From Ascidiaceihabitans sp029251465 (lineage in GTDB: Bacteria > Pseudomonadota > Alphaproteobacteria > Rhodobacterales > Rhodobacteraceae), in contig NZ_CP170636.1 in assembly GCF_042932805.1 (NCBI RefSeq), positions 1-46,876 on the forward strand: a DNA stretch of 46,876 nucleotides. Direction: 5' to 3'. Numbering within the stretch: the stretch's first letter is position 1; the number at the start of each line of letters is the position of its first letter. Positions 18,011-27,378 of this stretch are shown here, one piece after another. The position numbers were made by a program, and so were the translations under genes. The notes under the pieces are model-generated. The model made no database searches. It was not told the origin of the DNA and worked only from the letters and a program-made list of their open reading frames with translations.

Positions 18011-18929
18011 GTGCACGCTGTTGGCTGTGCATGTTCACCGAGCTTGTGACAGAAACGGTCGTTTTTGTCCGTCCAATATACTCCACCCAATTGTGACCTT
18101 CATCGTTATTTGGCGCGGTTTCGACCACCTCGCCGACATAGGGTGCCAATATCGGGCTCATGAAGCGCAGTCCCTCAAAGTGAACGCCGTCGCGGCGCAC
18201 GGTGCGGGGATTTGCGACCATCACCAGCAACAGATCGAGGTCTTCAAGACTGTCGGGCATCTGTGGCAACCAGCCTTTGCCGCACCAACAGGATACAGGC
18301 GTTGTGCCAGTCTCGCTGTGAATGCGCCCATTGTATGTGCCGATAAGCCAAGAACCAATCGCAGTGCCTAGTTCCGTCAGGGATAATTCTGGCTGTGTCG
18401 TAGGCTTGCCGCTCGCAATGCAGCCGGGCAAGTCTGGCAGCAGTTCGGTGTTCACCGTGCCGAAGAACCGCTTGATCTTTCCACGTCCCTGAGGTCGCGC
18501 GATGGCAGAATAAATGATCTGGAACCGGAGGGCTGCTGCCGCCTGATCAAGGTGCTCAGACGTGAAGTCACTGCCGTGATCGACGTAAAGCACCTCGGGG
18601 ATGCCACAGACCGGCCAGTCGGGGTCTTGCTTGCGCCAGATTGCCTGCCGAAGTGCCAGAGATGTTTGCAAGGCGGATGATACGCCCACCAGAAAGAGCA
18701 GATATCCGGCAATGGCACGGGAATGATCGTCCACGATCACTGTTAGCCACGGTCGTGCCGCCGTTCCGTTTGCATCAAGGATCAGAATGTCGAGCATCGT
18801 GTGGTCAGCTTGCCACATAGCATTGGGTGCTGTGGCTCGATGCCATGGATGAGTGTTTAGACAGTGCTGTAGGACGGGGCGTGCCACTCCTGTGTCCGAT
18901 AGGGGGTCGTCCAGCGGACGCTTCAACAA
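18000..18929 (-). pseudogene. truncated, catalytically broken TniA/Mu-type DDE transposase
   Basis: The frame of 309 codons covers the catalytic core and part of the C-terminus of a TniA-like transposase (Tn402/Tn5053 type, normally about 560 residues). Visible motifs are WQADHT (39-44, first Asp), VIVDDHSR (64-71), YVDHGSDF (115-122, second Asp) and GRGKIKRFFGTVN (148-160). The family reads KIERFF at the last site, so the catalytic Glu is replaced by Lys 153 (codon 18471-18473, AAG where GAG is expected). The N-terminal DNA-binding half is missing. After YVGEVV (about residue 275) the sequence leaves the family pattern, suggesting a frameshift. No tniB or tniQ is present. The element cannot move itself. 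Confidence 0.85.
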
Positions 18930-18949
18930 GTTCCTGCCGAAACATCCGT

Positions 18950-19031
18950 GTCTTACAGAAAATGATTCTCATTTGAATGGTACGGTGATAATATCATTGA
19001 GGGGGCGTCTTGCGTTACACACGCCGCCCCC
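18950..19031. promoter_or_regulatory. candidate resolution (res) and promoter region of the resolvase
   Basis: This divergent region holds three dyads in a row: AAATGA-ttc-TCATTT (18960-18974), TGATA-a-TATCA (18986-18996) and GGGGGCG...CGCCCCC (19001-19031) with an inner GCGT/ACGC pair. Serine resolvases bind clustered imperfect dyads next to their own gene, so this is a plausible res site and autoregulated promoter. Confidence 0.45.
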
Positions 19032-19070
19032 GAACACATACTCGGCTAATTTTGGCCCAAGGACATAGTT

Positions 19071-19670
19071 ATGACCCATGCCCGCATCGGCTACGCCCGT
19101 TGCTCGACTGACAATCAGGATCTCGCCGCTCAACAGGCCGCGCTCCTCGATCTTCATGTCACGGAAGATCGTATTTACACCGACCACGGCCTGACCGGCA
19201 CAAATCGCGAGCGTCCGGGGTTGGCGCAAGCCCTGGCCGCAGTCCGCGAGGGGGACACGTTTGTTGTATCCAAGCTCGACCGCCTTGCTCGATCTGTTCC
19301 CGACGCCCGCGCCATTGCAGACGAGTTGGAAAAGCGCGGTGTCAAACTGGCCTTGGGTGCCAGCGTCTATGACCCAACTGATCCCATGGGAAAGATGTTC
19401 TTCAACATCCTCGCAACCTTTGCGGAGTTTGAGTCGGATCTCATCCGGATGCGTACGAAAGAAGGCATGACCGTTGCCCGTGCCAAGGGCAAGCTGAAAG
19501 GCAAAAAACCGAAACTGTCTGACCGTCGCCAAGCCGAGCTGCGCCGCATGTACGACACGGGCGAGTACTCCATCAGTGATCTGGCAGAACTTTTTGCCAT
19601 TTCGCGGCCCACGGTCTACCGAACACTTGCGCGCACTGACTCACTAAAACCGTCACGGCCGCCGCAATGA
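19071..19670 (+). CDS. serine recombinase (Tn3/TniR-type resolvase)
   Basis: A 199-residue site-specific recombinase. The N-terminal domain has YARCSTDNQD with the nucleophile Ser 12, then the GLTGTNRERPGL loop and the KLDRLARSV motif that supports catalysis. The C-terminal helix-turn-helix is visible in YSISDLAELFAISRPTVYRTL, at about residues 164-184. Length and order match resolvases of Tn3 and Tn402-like transposons, which split cointegrates at a res site. It is divergent from the dead TniA-type gene, with the res-like dyads between. Its stop overlaps the ATG of the next gene by 4 bases. All key residues are present, so it is probably active, although the transposase beside it is not. Confidence 0.93.
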   Translation: MTHARIGYARCSTDNQDLAAQQAALLDLHVTEDRIYTDHGLTGTNRERPGLAQALAAVREGDTFVVSKLDRLARSVPDARAIADELEKRGVKLALGASVYDPTDPMGKMFFNILATFAEFESDLIRMRTKEGMTVARAKGKLKGKKPKLSDRRQAELRRMYDTGEYSISDLAELFAISRPTVYRTLARTDSLKPSRPPQ

Positions 19671-20350
19671 GTTGGACACTACACTGGCTTGAAGCTGAAG
19701 GGGATTTGGCACCCTGGCACGAAAAGATATCCGTGCAGATATGCGAAGCTGAAGCCGCCGTTGCATCCATTGTTGGACCGCAGGCGATTGATGTGTTGAT
19801 CGCCTATCGGCACAGCGGGCCAGTCATTCCCGAGCTTGGCCTTTGTGGGTTTGCTTATTCTCCCTCGATGTTCATGATCGCCTGCAATCCGGCTAACCCA
19901 AACTTCGACAACAGCGTCTCGGATGGAGCCTTCAAACGGCAAGTTGTCCACGAAGTGCATCATTGCTTGCGCTATGCCGGGCCAGGTTACGGACGCACTC
20001 TCGGAGAAGCGATTGTAAGCGAAGGGCTTGCCGGGCGGTTTGTTGAACACGTTCTTGGTACGCCACCCGAACTTTGGGAGAAGGCCGTCGACCCTGCGCT
20101 GATCATGGAACATCTGCCCGACCGTGACACCGTTTGGTCGACAACATATGACCACTCGGAATGGTTTTTTGGCACGAAAACGCTGCCACGTTGGCTGGGA
20201 TACACCATGGGATATGAAGTGGTGGGCAAGTGGATTCGTAACGTAGGACACCTAGATGCCATGGTGTGGATCAACACCCCTGCAGATTCAATCCTCGCTG
20301 CGGTCGAAGTGGTACCTAGATGCCAAGACGATCGCCCTAAGCAAACGTAA
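19667..20350 (+). CDS. DUF2268-type putative zinc protease
   Basis: A 227-residue protein overlapping the resolvase stop by 4 bases (ATGA), so the two are co-translated. Residues 95-99 are HEVHH, an HExxH zinc site. They are followed by an Asp/Glu-rich helix with GEAIVSEGLAGRF (about 113-125), whose Glu is the likely third ligand. This arrangement is that of the DUF2268 family of predicted Zn-dependent proteases. There is no signal peptide, so it would act in the cytoplasm. The substrate is unknown. Being a passenger coupled to a resolvase suggests it travels with the transposon. The zinc motif is seen; protease activity is inference. Confidence 0.78.
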   Translation: MSWTLHWLEAEGDLAPWHEKISVQICEAEAAVASIVGPQAIDVLIAYRHSGPVIPELGLCGFAYSPSMFMIACNPANPNFDNSVSDGAFKRQVVHEVHHCLRYAGPGYGRTLGEAIVSEGLAGRFVEHVLGTPPELWEKAVDPALIMEHLPDRDTVWSTTYDHSEWFFGTKTLPRWLGYTMGYEVVGKWIRNVGHLDAMVWINTPADSILAAVEVVPRCQDDRPKQT

Positions 20351-20480
20351 TACCTCCATAAAAACTGCGCCAAATAGTGCTGAAGGTCACACCCATGGGA
20401 AGAAGACGTCTTTTTTGGGGGAGGGCGATTAGTGTTCAACTCACAAGGCTGATCGGGCGGTGCGCATGTTCATATTTGTC

Positions 20481-22045
20481 TGTAAACGCCATTCAGAAAT
20501 GTCACCGGATGCGCAAAGCAGAAATGTCACTACGGGCGCTGACGGTAGCGCAGCCTGACAGGGCGTAGACGTCAAATATCGGAGCTCTGGCTGGCTGCGC
20601 GGACCTCTCGTTCTGCGCGCTTTCGGGCGTAGTAAGGCTCCATCTTGGACGGACCCCCAGGTGGGCGTCGCCCCGTCTTGACGTAGCCGTTCTTGGCGCT
20701 GACAGGTTTGACCTTCACCTTTGGTGGCGCCTTGTCCTGTTCGGTTTTGATATGGTCCAGCACGGCGCTGAGGCGTTTGTTCTCGGTGATTGCCGCGTGG
20801 GTGATCTTGCGCTCGGGATTGAGGATCGAATGGGGCAGGACAACTCCGTTGGCGCGGACTTGAATGCGGCCGCAACTGTACTCGTAGATATCGACGTATT
20901 TGCCAACGAGGCCACGGGTCAGGTCGTTGACCTCCAGCTTGATCCGTCTGCGATCGTACTTCAGCATCAGATCTTTGGTGACGTGACGCTTGTCGCGCAA
21001 ACAGAAGACTTCGCTCAGTCGGTCCGGTTCGATGTTGAGTGCGCGATGCAGGTCGTTTGGATTGGCAGGGGCCTTTGCAAACTTAGCGTTGAAGCGCTCA
21101 GTGAACGCCGGCAGGAATATGTTACCGTCAACCATGTTTGAGATGCCCGCAAGGCGCAGTTCTTTCACCAGCCGGTCCTGTAGAGTCCGGTTGGCACGCT
21201 CGACGCGACCCTTGGCCTGACTTGAATTGGCGCACAGAATCTCAACGTTCAGCTGGTTCAGCGCACGCCCAAACTGGGTCATACGCGCACCATCTTTGGC
21301 GTCTTCCTTGGCCACGCGAAACACCGTGTGTTTGTCGCTGTAAAACGCGATCGGACGGCCATGTTTGAGTAGATAGCTCTCCAGTGCTTCGAAATAACTG
21401 AACGTGCTCTCGGATTTGACAAACAGCAACTCCATCAAGGTGCTGGTGGCATCGTCGATAAAGACAAGCAGGGTGCAGGGGCCGGCGCGATCCTCGAACC
21501 AGCGATGGTCAGAACCGTCGATTTGAACCAGCTCGCCGAAACATTCCCGGCGTAGACGCGGCTGGTGAAACCGGCGGCGCTGCTTGCGCGACAGCCATAG
21601 ACCGTCGTCGGTCATCCACTTGCGCAACGTCTCGTGAGAGACTTTGAAGCCATGATGTTCGGCCAGCATCTCAGCCGCCAGTGTCGGCCCGAAATCCGGG
21701 TACTGTTCCTTGATCAGGCTCAACGCATAGTCGCGTTTGGCTTTGTGGATCTGATTGTTTGGAATTTTGCCACGAGACTTGTGCCGGATCGCCGCTGCGC
21801 CATCCTTACGGTATCGCTTGAGCAGCCGGAAAACCTGACGACGTGTCAGGTCCTGCATGTTCGCCGCGTTGTCGACGCTCAGCCGGCCATCATTGACCTG
21901 CGCCGACCTGACGCCAAAACTTCCACACGGTTCAGCTCGCGCGCTCATCATCACCCATCCCATGCCCGATCTCCCGTTGTTCATTTGAACAAGAGAGTGA
22001 CATTCCTGAATTGCACAGGGGTGACATTATCGCTTTGCGGCTACA
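20481..22045. mobile_element. complete ISNCY-type insertion sequence (1565 bp)
   Basis: The element has imperfect 25-bp inverted ends starting TGTA: 20481-20505 and the complement of 22021-22045. They agree at about 17 positions and both end in AATGTCAC. A second inward copy of ATGTCAC lies near each end (about 20524-20531 and 22001-22008), giving two transposase-binding motifs per end. One intact transposase gene fills the element. No clear target duplication was found; CATGTT occurs just outside both ends. Confidence 0.7.
20572..21963 (-). CDS. ISNCY-type DDE transposase
   Basis: Transposase of the surrounding IS, 463 residues from the ATG at 21963, which has GGGAG before it; an ATG at 21984 would add seven residues. 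The N-terminal helix-turn-helix includes LTRRQVFRLLKRYRKDG and an RHKSRGK segment, characteristic of ISNCY/IS1202-like transposases. The catalytic core shows the full triad: Asp in QIDGSDHRWF, Asp in FYSDKHTVF, and Glu in KGRVERANRTLQDRL. No frameshift is seen. The enzyme and both ends look intact, so the element may still be mobile. It inserted 52 bp beyond the stop of the SnoaL-like gene at the end of the secretion cluster. Confidence 0.9.
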   Translation of the reverse strand: MGWVMMSARAEPCGSFGVRSAQVNDGRLSVDNAANMQDLTRRQVFRLLKRYRKDGAAAIRHKSRGKIPNNQIHKAKRDYALSLIKEQYPDFGPTLAAEMLAEHHGFKVSHETLRKWMTDDGLWLSRKQRRRFHQPRLRRECFGELVQIDGSDHRWFEDRAGPCTLLVFIDDATSTLMELLFVKSESTFSYFEALESYLLKHGRPIAFYSDKHTVFRVAKEDAKDGARMTQFGRALNQLNVEILCANSSQAKGRVERANRTLQDRLVKELRLAGISNMVDGNIFLPAFTERFNAKFAKAPANPNDLHRALNIEPDRLSEVFCLRDKRHVTKDLMLKYDRRRIKLEVNDLTRGLVGKYVDIYEYSCGRIQVRANGVVLPHSILNPERKITHAAITENKRLSAVLDHIKTEQDKAPPKVKVKPVSAKNGYVKTGRRPPGGPSKMEPYYARKRAEREVRAASQSSDI

Positions 22046-22097
22046 TGTTAAACTATGCATAATCAACATTATGGTAAATGTTGACAAGCCGTGCCAC

Positions 22098-22475
22098 CTA
22101 TTTGGGCAACATAAAGAACTCTTCCCGGATGATCATATCATCCTCGACTGTATAAATTGCGACCTCGCGCAGGGTCATCTGATTGCCTGTGGCTTTCTGG
22201 GTCACTTCGGCTTCAAAGCGTACGGCGAAACGATTGGGAGGATGAACGTAGGGGCCATCAGCATTGAGCGTGTGCAGGTCGTGTGCGACGAGCCAATCCG
22301 CTCTTTTTGCCTCGATCGCTTCTCGCCCTTTGGCGATCCGAACATCTCGTCCTGGCGGCACAACCGCTTCTACTGATTCTGCGTTTTTGGCATAGATGTC
22401 AGGGACATGCGCAATGCCGCGACGATCCCGCATTGCCTGAACAAATGCCTGTCCGAGTTCGATCAGATCTTCCAT
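22098..22475 (-). CDS. SnoaL-like / NTF2-fold small protein
   Basis: A 125-residue protein started at 22475 because GGAGG lies 6 bases upstream; a longer frame to 22538 has no ribosome site. The pattern (a helix with FVQAMRDRRG, then a middle segment rich in Val and Pro, then strands ending REVAIYTVEDDMIIREEFFML) suits the SnoaL/NTF2 cone fold. That fold binds small molecules in enzymes or serves as a domain of unknown use. It lies downstream of gspF on the same strand after 126 bases and may be the last gene of that operon. Substrate and role are unknown. Confidence 0.65.
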   Translation of the reverse strand: MEDLIELGQAFVQAMRDRRGIAHVPDIYAKNAESVEAVVPPGRDVRIAKGREAIEAKRADWLVAHDLHTLNADGPYVHPPNRFAVRFEAEVTQKATGNQMTLREVAIYTVEDDMIIREEFFMLPK

Positions 22476-22601
22476 ACGAACCTCCTGTTTGCACGCAATC
22501 ATACCGCGGTTTTCGTCGGAAAAATTGACAAGGATCAATGCACAAATGGCTCCTTGATCGTTGCCATTGCCAGTTCGTTCACAGGCAACAAAAGTAGCGA
22601 A

Positions 22602-23813
22602 TTAAGTTCCGCTGACCGCTGACTGCAAGTCAAAGATCGGTAGCAAAACCGCCAAAACGATGACCAACACAAATGCACCCACCAGCATCATCAGCATCGG
22701 TTCCAGCAAAGCGGCGATGCGTTTGCGTTCGGTGGACAGCCCGTTTTCGACCATTTGCGCGGCGCGGTCCGTCATCGCGGCCAGTCTGACGGAGGCCTCG
22801 CCCGCTTGGATCAATTGCCGTGCGACGGGGGGCACGATGGTCAAGCCCAACAGTGCATTCGACAGGGTTTCGCCCCGCCGGATGCCTTCGCTGACCAGCT
22901 GCGCCTCGTGTTTGAACTGCGCGATGGTCAGCACGTCAGCGGCGTTTTCAACGGCACTTGGCACTGTGTTTTTTGACCCCAGCACCAAGGCCAGCGTGCG
23001 CAGATATTGCACAGCCCCTGACAGGCGCATGAACCGGCCAACCAGCGGCAAGCGCAAAAATATGCGGTCACGGGTGGCACGCATCGATGCGACCTGACCC
23101 GAGGCAATGCCAAGCACGATCAACCCCAAAATGCCGATCCCGATGTACAAAATATTGTCCTGCACCCAATTGCTGATGCCCAAAACCACCTGAGTGATTT
23201 GCGGCAACGGGCGTCCTGACAGCTCGAACATTGCGACGATTTCGGGGGCGACGTTGACCATCAGAATGGCGCAAACCAGCAGCGATACGGCGGCGACAAA
23301 GGCGGGGTAAACCAACGCTGTGGAAATCTGGGCCTTGTCTTCGCTTTGGTTTTCGAGGTGATCTGCCAGTTCGCCAAAGACGCCGCCAAGGTTGCCTGCG
23401 ACCTCGCCAGCGCGCACCGAGGCCAGATAATACGGGGCGAATCCGGCACCCGATTGGGTCAAACCTTCGGACAAGGTCGCGCCGTCCATCAGCCCGGCGC
23501 GTGCGCGGGCAGCAACGCTATCAAGCTGCGCATGACCGCCTTGGCTGACCGCTTGCAAGGCGGCCTCGGCGGGCATATCCGCGCCCAACAGCACGGCCAT
23601 TTGACGGGTGAATACGACCTTTAGATCGGGATTTAGTTGCGTGCGCCGCCCTGCTTTGGCGAATGAAAACCTGGCCGACCGTTCAGTCAGTTCTGACACA
23701 AACAGGCCTTGGGCAGTTAACTGGCTGGCCGCGTGGGTTTCGGTTTCGGCAACGACGGTGCCCTTTTTGCGGGCCCCGCTTTCGGAAAATGCGACGTAGG
23801 AATAGGCCTTCAT
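22602..23813 (-). CDS. gspF: type II secretion inner-membrane platform protein GspF
   Basis: A 403-residue polytopic membrane protein of the GspF/PilC family. It anchors the GspE ATPase under the pseudopilus. The start MKAYSYVAFSESGARKKG is the usual small N-terminal domain. Two homologous cytoplasmic helical domains follow (around 70-165 and 270-370), separated by hydrophobic segments such as VYPAFVAAVSLLVCAILMVNV and ILYIGIGILGLIVLG. The last membrane helix lies near the C-terminus (MLVGAFVLVIVLAVLLPIF). Length is typical. It overlaps gspE by 4 bases, so translation is coupled. Confidence 0.95.
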   Translation of the reverse strand: MKAYSYVAFSESGARKKGTVVAETETHAASQLTAQGLFVSELTERSARFSFAKAGRRTQLNPDLKVVFTRQMAVLLGADMPAEAALQAVSQGGHAQLDSVAARARAGLMDGATLSEGLTQSGAGFAPYYLASVRAGEVAGNLGGVFGELADHLENQSEDKAQISTALVYPAFVAAVSLLVCAILMVNVAPEIVAMFELSGRPLPQITQVVLGISNWVQDNILYIGIGILGLIVLGIASGQVASMRATRDRIFLRLPLVGRFMRLSGAVQYLRTLALVLGSKNTVPSAVENAADVLTIAQFKHEAQLVSEGIRRGETLSNALLGLTIVPPVARQLIQAGEASVRLAAMTDRAAQMVENGLSTERKRIAALLEPMLMMLVGAFVLVIVLAVLLPIFDLQSAVSGT

Positions 23814-25252
23814 GCGACGTCACCGACGACCCGCAAAACCTCTTCTAGCGTGGTTTGGCCGTTGGCGGCCTCTAGCAGCCCCTGCCCGATCAACGTCTCG
23901 CTGCCCTTCAGGGCGAGGCTGCGCATTTCGGCGTCGCTGGCCCCGCGATCAATGGCCCCGCGCAAGGCTTCGCCAATTTCGACCATTTCAAAAATGCCGA
24001 CGCGACCGCGATAACCACCCGTGCAGTCGTCGCAGCCGGTGGCGTGATGCAGCGTATCGGGTGCGGGCAATCCATGCTGTTTGAACAGGGCGGCTTCGCT
24101 GTCGGTTGTGGGTTGGCTGACACAGCAACTGGCGCAAATTTTGCGCAACAGACGCTGGGCGATGACCCCGCGCAACGTTGCCGCGATCAGGAAATCGTCA
24201 ACGCCCAAATCACGCAGACGCACCACAGCGCCGATGGAACTGTTGGCGTGCAGAGACGAAAACACGAGGTGCCCCGTCAGGGCCGCTTGGGCCGCGACAG
24301 ACGACGTTTCGGTGTCGCGAATTTCGCCGACCAAAATCACGTCGGGGTCTTGGCGCAGGGTCGCGCGCAGCCCGTTGGCAAAGGTCATGCCGATGTCCGC
24401 GTTGATCTGGCTTTGCGAAATTCCGGGCAGATCGTATTCGATCGGATCCTCGACGGTCACGATGTTGCGTTCGTCCCGATTTGCCAGTTTCAGCAGTGAA
24501 TACAGCGTCGTGGTTTTGCCAGCACCGGTGGGGCCTGTCGCCAGAATGATGCCGTTTGGCAGCGCCGACATGCGTTCGAGCAATCCGATCTGGGTGGGTG
24601 ACAGCCCAAGGTCTGACAGCTCCATCAAACCGGTCGAGCGATCCAGAATCCGCAGCACAATTCGTTCACCGTAGTTGCCGGGCAGCGAACTGACGCGGGT
24701 GTCAATCGTGCGCCCGCCCAGCGACAGCGGGATGCGTCCGTCTTGGGGCAGCCGCGTTTCAGCGATGTCCAAACCGGCCATCACCTTTAGCCGGGACACC
24801 ACGCGGCGCACCGGCACGTCAGAGCGATCCATGATTTTTTGCAAGAACCCGTCGACACGCATGCGCGCGCGCAGCCCGTCTTCGTAGGGTTCGATGTGCA
24901 GGTCAGAGGCACCTGCCGTGACCGCACGCAGCAGCAGTTGATTGACCAGCTGGATCACGGGGGCCTCGCCGGTTTCGTCCAGCAAATCGCGCTGACGGGT
25001 GGTGCCAGCGTTCGCGTCCTCTAGGTCAAACAGGGTGTCGTCGCCATCGGCTACAGCGGCCCCTGCGTTGTAGACACGGGCAAGCGCGGTTTCGAAGCCC
25101 GCGACGGTTTCAGCAATCAATTGCGCGTCAGCATTGCGCCGTGCTGCCTCGCGCAGACCCAGCGCCGTCACGGACGGGCCAACAATCATGCGCGCGCCGT
25201 CAAGGATCACCTGTTGATCGCGCGCAAACGCAAAGGGCAAACGGTCAGTCAC
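23810..25252 (-). CDS. gspE: type II secretion ATPase GspE
   Basis: A 480-residue cytoplasmic ATPase that powers pseudopilus assembly. It has Walker A GPTGAGKT (240-247), Asp-box residues around 264-275, Walker B with VGEIRD (308-313), and a His box with SLHANSS (333-339). A C-terminal zinc module has Cys 373, 376, 407 and 410 (CASC and CDDC). The N-terminal domain that binds GspL is shorter than in enterobacterial GspE but present. It starts 15 bases after gspD and overlaps gspF by 4. All catalytic motifs are intact. Confidence 0.97.
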   Translation of the reverse strand: MTDRLPFAFARDQQVILDGARMIVGPSVTALGLREAARRNADAQLIAETVAGFETALARVYNAGAAVADGDDTLFDLEDANAGTTRQRDLLDETGEAPVIQLVNQLLLRAVTAGASDLHIEPYEDGLRARMRVDGFLQKIMDRSDVPVRRVVSRLKVMAGLDIAETRLPQDGRIPLSLGGRTIDTRVSSLPGNYGERIVLRILDRSTGLMELSDLGLSPTQIGLLERMSALPNGIILATGPTGAGKTTTLYSLLKLANRDERNIVTVEDPIEYDLPGISQSQINADIGMTFANGLRATLRQDPDVILVGEIRDTETSSVAAQAALTGHLVFSSLHANSSIGAVVRLRDLGVDDFLIAATLRGVIAQRLLRKICASCCVSQPTTDSEAALFKQHGLPAPDTLHHATGCDDCTGGYRGRVGIFEMVEIGEALRGAIDRGASDAEMRSLALKGSETLIGQGLLEAANGQTTLEEVLRVVGDVA

Positions 25253-25267
25253 CTGAGCGACCCCGTT

Positions 25268-27223
25268 TTAATCCCCGAACCGCAAACGGCTGGGCAAGGC
25301 TGGGTAATTTCTGGACTGCGCAAAGTCATCTACAAATCCGGCATCAAATGGTTGGTTCAAGTCCGCACCGTCAAACGGCAACGTGCCCCGAGGGGTCTGC
25401 GGATACTGTCCATCATCCGGGGGCTGAATGGCAAGGCTTGCTGCTTTGGCCGCGCGCGCCGCCTCTTGGGTCAGTTTTTTCGCTTCGGCGTCGGTTTTCA
25501 CCACCCGCGGGCGCAACATCACCAGCAGAACGCGCTGGTTTTGGCTGGCGTTTTTACCGCGAAACAGGCCACCAACCAGCGGCAATTTCGAAATACCGGG
25601 GACGCGCTGGGACACCGATCCTGAACCATCCTCAAGCAAACCGCCCAGCATGATCACGTTGCCGTCGCGCACCAGAACGGTGGTGGACAGCGCGCGGCGC
25701 GCAGTGATTTCACCACCGGCGGACGATGAATTGCTGGTCAGGCTGGACACTTCTTGTTTGATCACAAGGCGCACGGTTTTGTCGGCGTTGATCTGTGGCG
25801 TGACGTTCAAGGTCAGGCCGACGTCCTGGCGTTCGATGGTTTGAAACGGGTTGTCCACGGCTGATCCGTCACCGACCTGCGCGAATGATCCGGTCACGAA
25901 CGGCACGTTTTGGGCCACGACGATTTCTGCCTCTTGGTTGTTCAGCGTCAGGATCGACGGGGTCGACAACAGGCGGGTGGATGTGGTCGAGGCAATGGCC
26001 GTCAGCAAGCCTGCGATGCCTTTGCTGGAATCCCCGGCAACGCCGCCAATCGCACCGCCTGATCCCGGCGACGGGGTTTCTTTTTTCAAAACGGATGACA
26101 CGAGGCTGGTCAGGCTGGGGCGCCCTTGCAATGCGAATTCAACGCCGCCCACAACCGCGTCGTTCAGCACGGCGCCAAATTGCACAGACAGGTCAGAAAA
26201 CCCGTCGATGCTCATCTCGAAAATCACGGCTTCGACCAGCACTTGCGACGGGCGGCGGTCAAGGAATTTGATGATGCGGTGGATGTCGTCCAGCTGGTCT
26301 TCGGGGGCGGTGATCAGCAGCGAATTGGTCTGGGCCTCGGGCACGATGCGCACCTGCGCCTGACCCTCGATCGGGTTCTCGTTGTTGAGCGCGCGCAGAA
26401 CCGTGTCGGCCATTGTGGTCGCATCCGCATAGTTCAGCTGCACGGCGTGGGACGACACATTGTTGCGTTGTTTATCAAGACGACCCGCCAGTTGGCGCAC
26501 CTGTTGGCGGGTGTCTTCGTCTGCGGAAATGATCAGCGCGTTAGATCGACGGTCCACCGAAATCGCGGCATCTGCGGGGATAATGTTCATCGACTGGATC
26601 ACCTGCAACACCTCTGAGGCATTGGCATTGCGCAGGCGCACCGTTTCAATCGGCTGATCACGGGGCGTGTCCAAACGACGGACAAGCGCGGCGATGCGGG
26701 CGTGGTTTTGCCCACGGTCTGACAGGATAATCAGGTTAGAGGCCGGCACAGGCGTCAGCACTGCTTCGGCTGGCAACAGCGGGCGAATGACCTCGATGAT
26801 TTCGTTCAGCGGGACGTGCTGCACCTCGATCACGCGGGTTTCAAAGCCACCGCTTTGGGTCTGCGCCTCGCCCGAGGACAACTCACGCGCGACATTCATT
26901 GGCACGATGCGTTCCACTGAACCGCCCTGGATCACCGTCAAACGGTTCAGTTCCAGCACGGTCAGGAATACCTCGTACAAGGCCGTGGCGCTCAGCGTTT
27001 CGGCCGACAGAACCGTCACCGTGCCGCGCACGTTTGGATCCAGAACAAAGCTTTTGCCCGTCGCCTCGGAAACGATTTCAACAAAGCTGCGCAAATCCGC
27101 ATCCCGCAAATCCAGCTGGACTTGGGCGGTCGCAACGCTGGGCGCAATCGTCAGAAAACTGCCCTGCACAATGGCGATGAAAAAGGCCGCAATAAGGGCC
27201 CTTGGGTTCAAAATCTGTGTCAT
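25268..27223 (-). CDS. gspD: type II secretion outer-membrane secretin GspD
   Basis: A 651-residue secretin that forms the outer-membrane gate. A signal peptide ends near SVATA. The N0 domain begins VQLDLRDADLRSFVEIVSEATGKSFVLDP, then three N1-N3 repeats with the RRLDTPRDQPIE and RRPSQVLVEAVI elements, and the secretin core. The core ends with the conserved VPGISKLPLVGGLF and LLVMLRPRVV. The order and length match GspD. A Gly/Ser-rich loop in the core (SPGSGGAIGGVAGDSSKG) is also typical. It heads the D-E-F gene group, about 155 bases downstream of gspC. Targeting would need a pilotin; the TPR lipoprotein divergent from gspC is a candidate. Confidence 0.97.
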   Translation of the reverse strand: MTQILNPRALIAAFFIAIVQGSFLTIAPSVATAQVQLDLRDADLRSFVEIVSEATGKSFVLDPNVRGTVTVLSAETLSATALYEVFLTVLELNRLTVIQGGSVERIVPMNVARELSSGEAQTQSGGFETRVIEVQHVPLNEIIEVIRPLLPAEAVLTPVPASNLIILSDRGQNHARIAALVRRLDTPRDQPIETVRLRNANASEVLQVIQSMNIIPADAAISVDRRSNALIISADEDTRQQVRQLAGRLDKQRNNVSSHAVQLNYADATTMADTVLRALNNENPIEGQAQVRIVPEAQTNSLLITAPEDQLDDIHRIIKFLDRRPSQVLVEAVIFEMSIDGFSDLSVQFGAVLNDAVVGGVEFALQGRPSLTSLVSSVLKKETPSPGSGGAIGGVAGDSSKGIAGLLTAIASTTSTRLLSTPSILTLNNQEAEIVVAQNVPFVTGSFAQVGDGSAVDNPFQTIERQDVGLTLNVTPQINADKTVRLVIKQEVSSLTSNSSSAGGEITARRALSTTVLVRDGNVIMLGGLLEDGSGSVSQRVPGISKLPLVGGLFRGKNASQNQRVLLVMLRPRVVKTDAEAKKLTQEAARAAKAASLAIQPPDDGQYPQTPRGTLPFDGADLNQPFDAGFVDDFAQSRNYPALPSRLRFGD

Positions 27224-27378
27224 GACTGCTCTCTGCCTCGGCCCGCCGCCGATCTAAGTGTCGGTCTTTCGGGCATTGCCATGTAATATGTAGGCGCATC
27301 TTAACGTATTTGGACCGCGCCGCCTAAGCAATTCTTTCGGCTGGGTCCACCCTGTGGCCGCGCTGCAATAGCGGTGTT

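Noticed and set aside
22533..22580. GATCAA...TTGATC dyad upstream of the SnoaL-like gene as a terminator
   Set aside because: The arms are short and there is no T-run on either strand.
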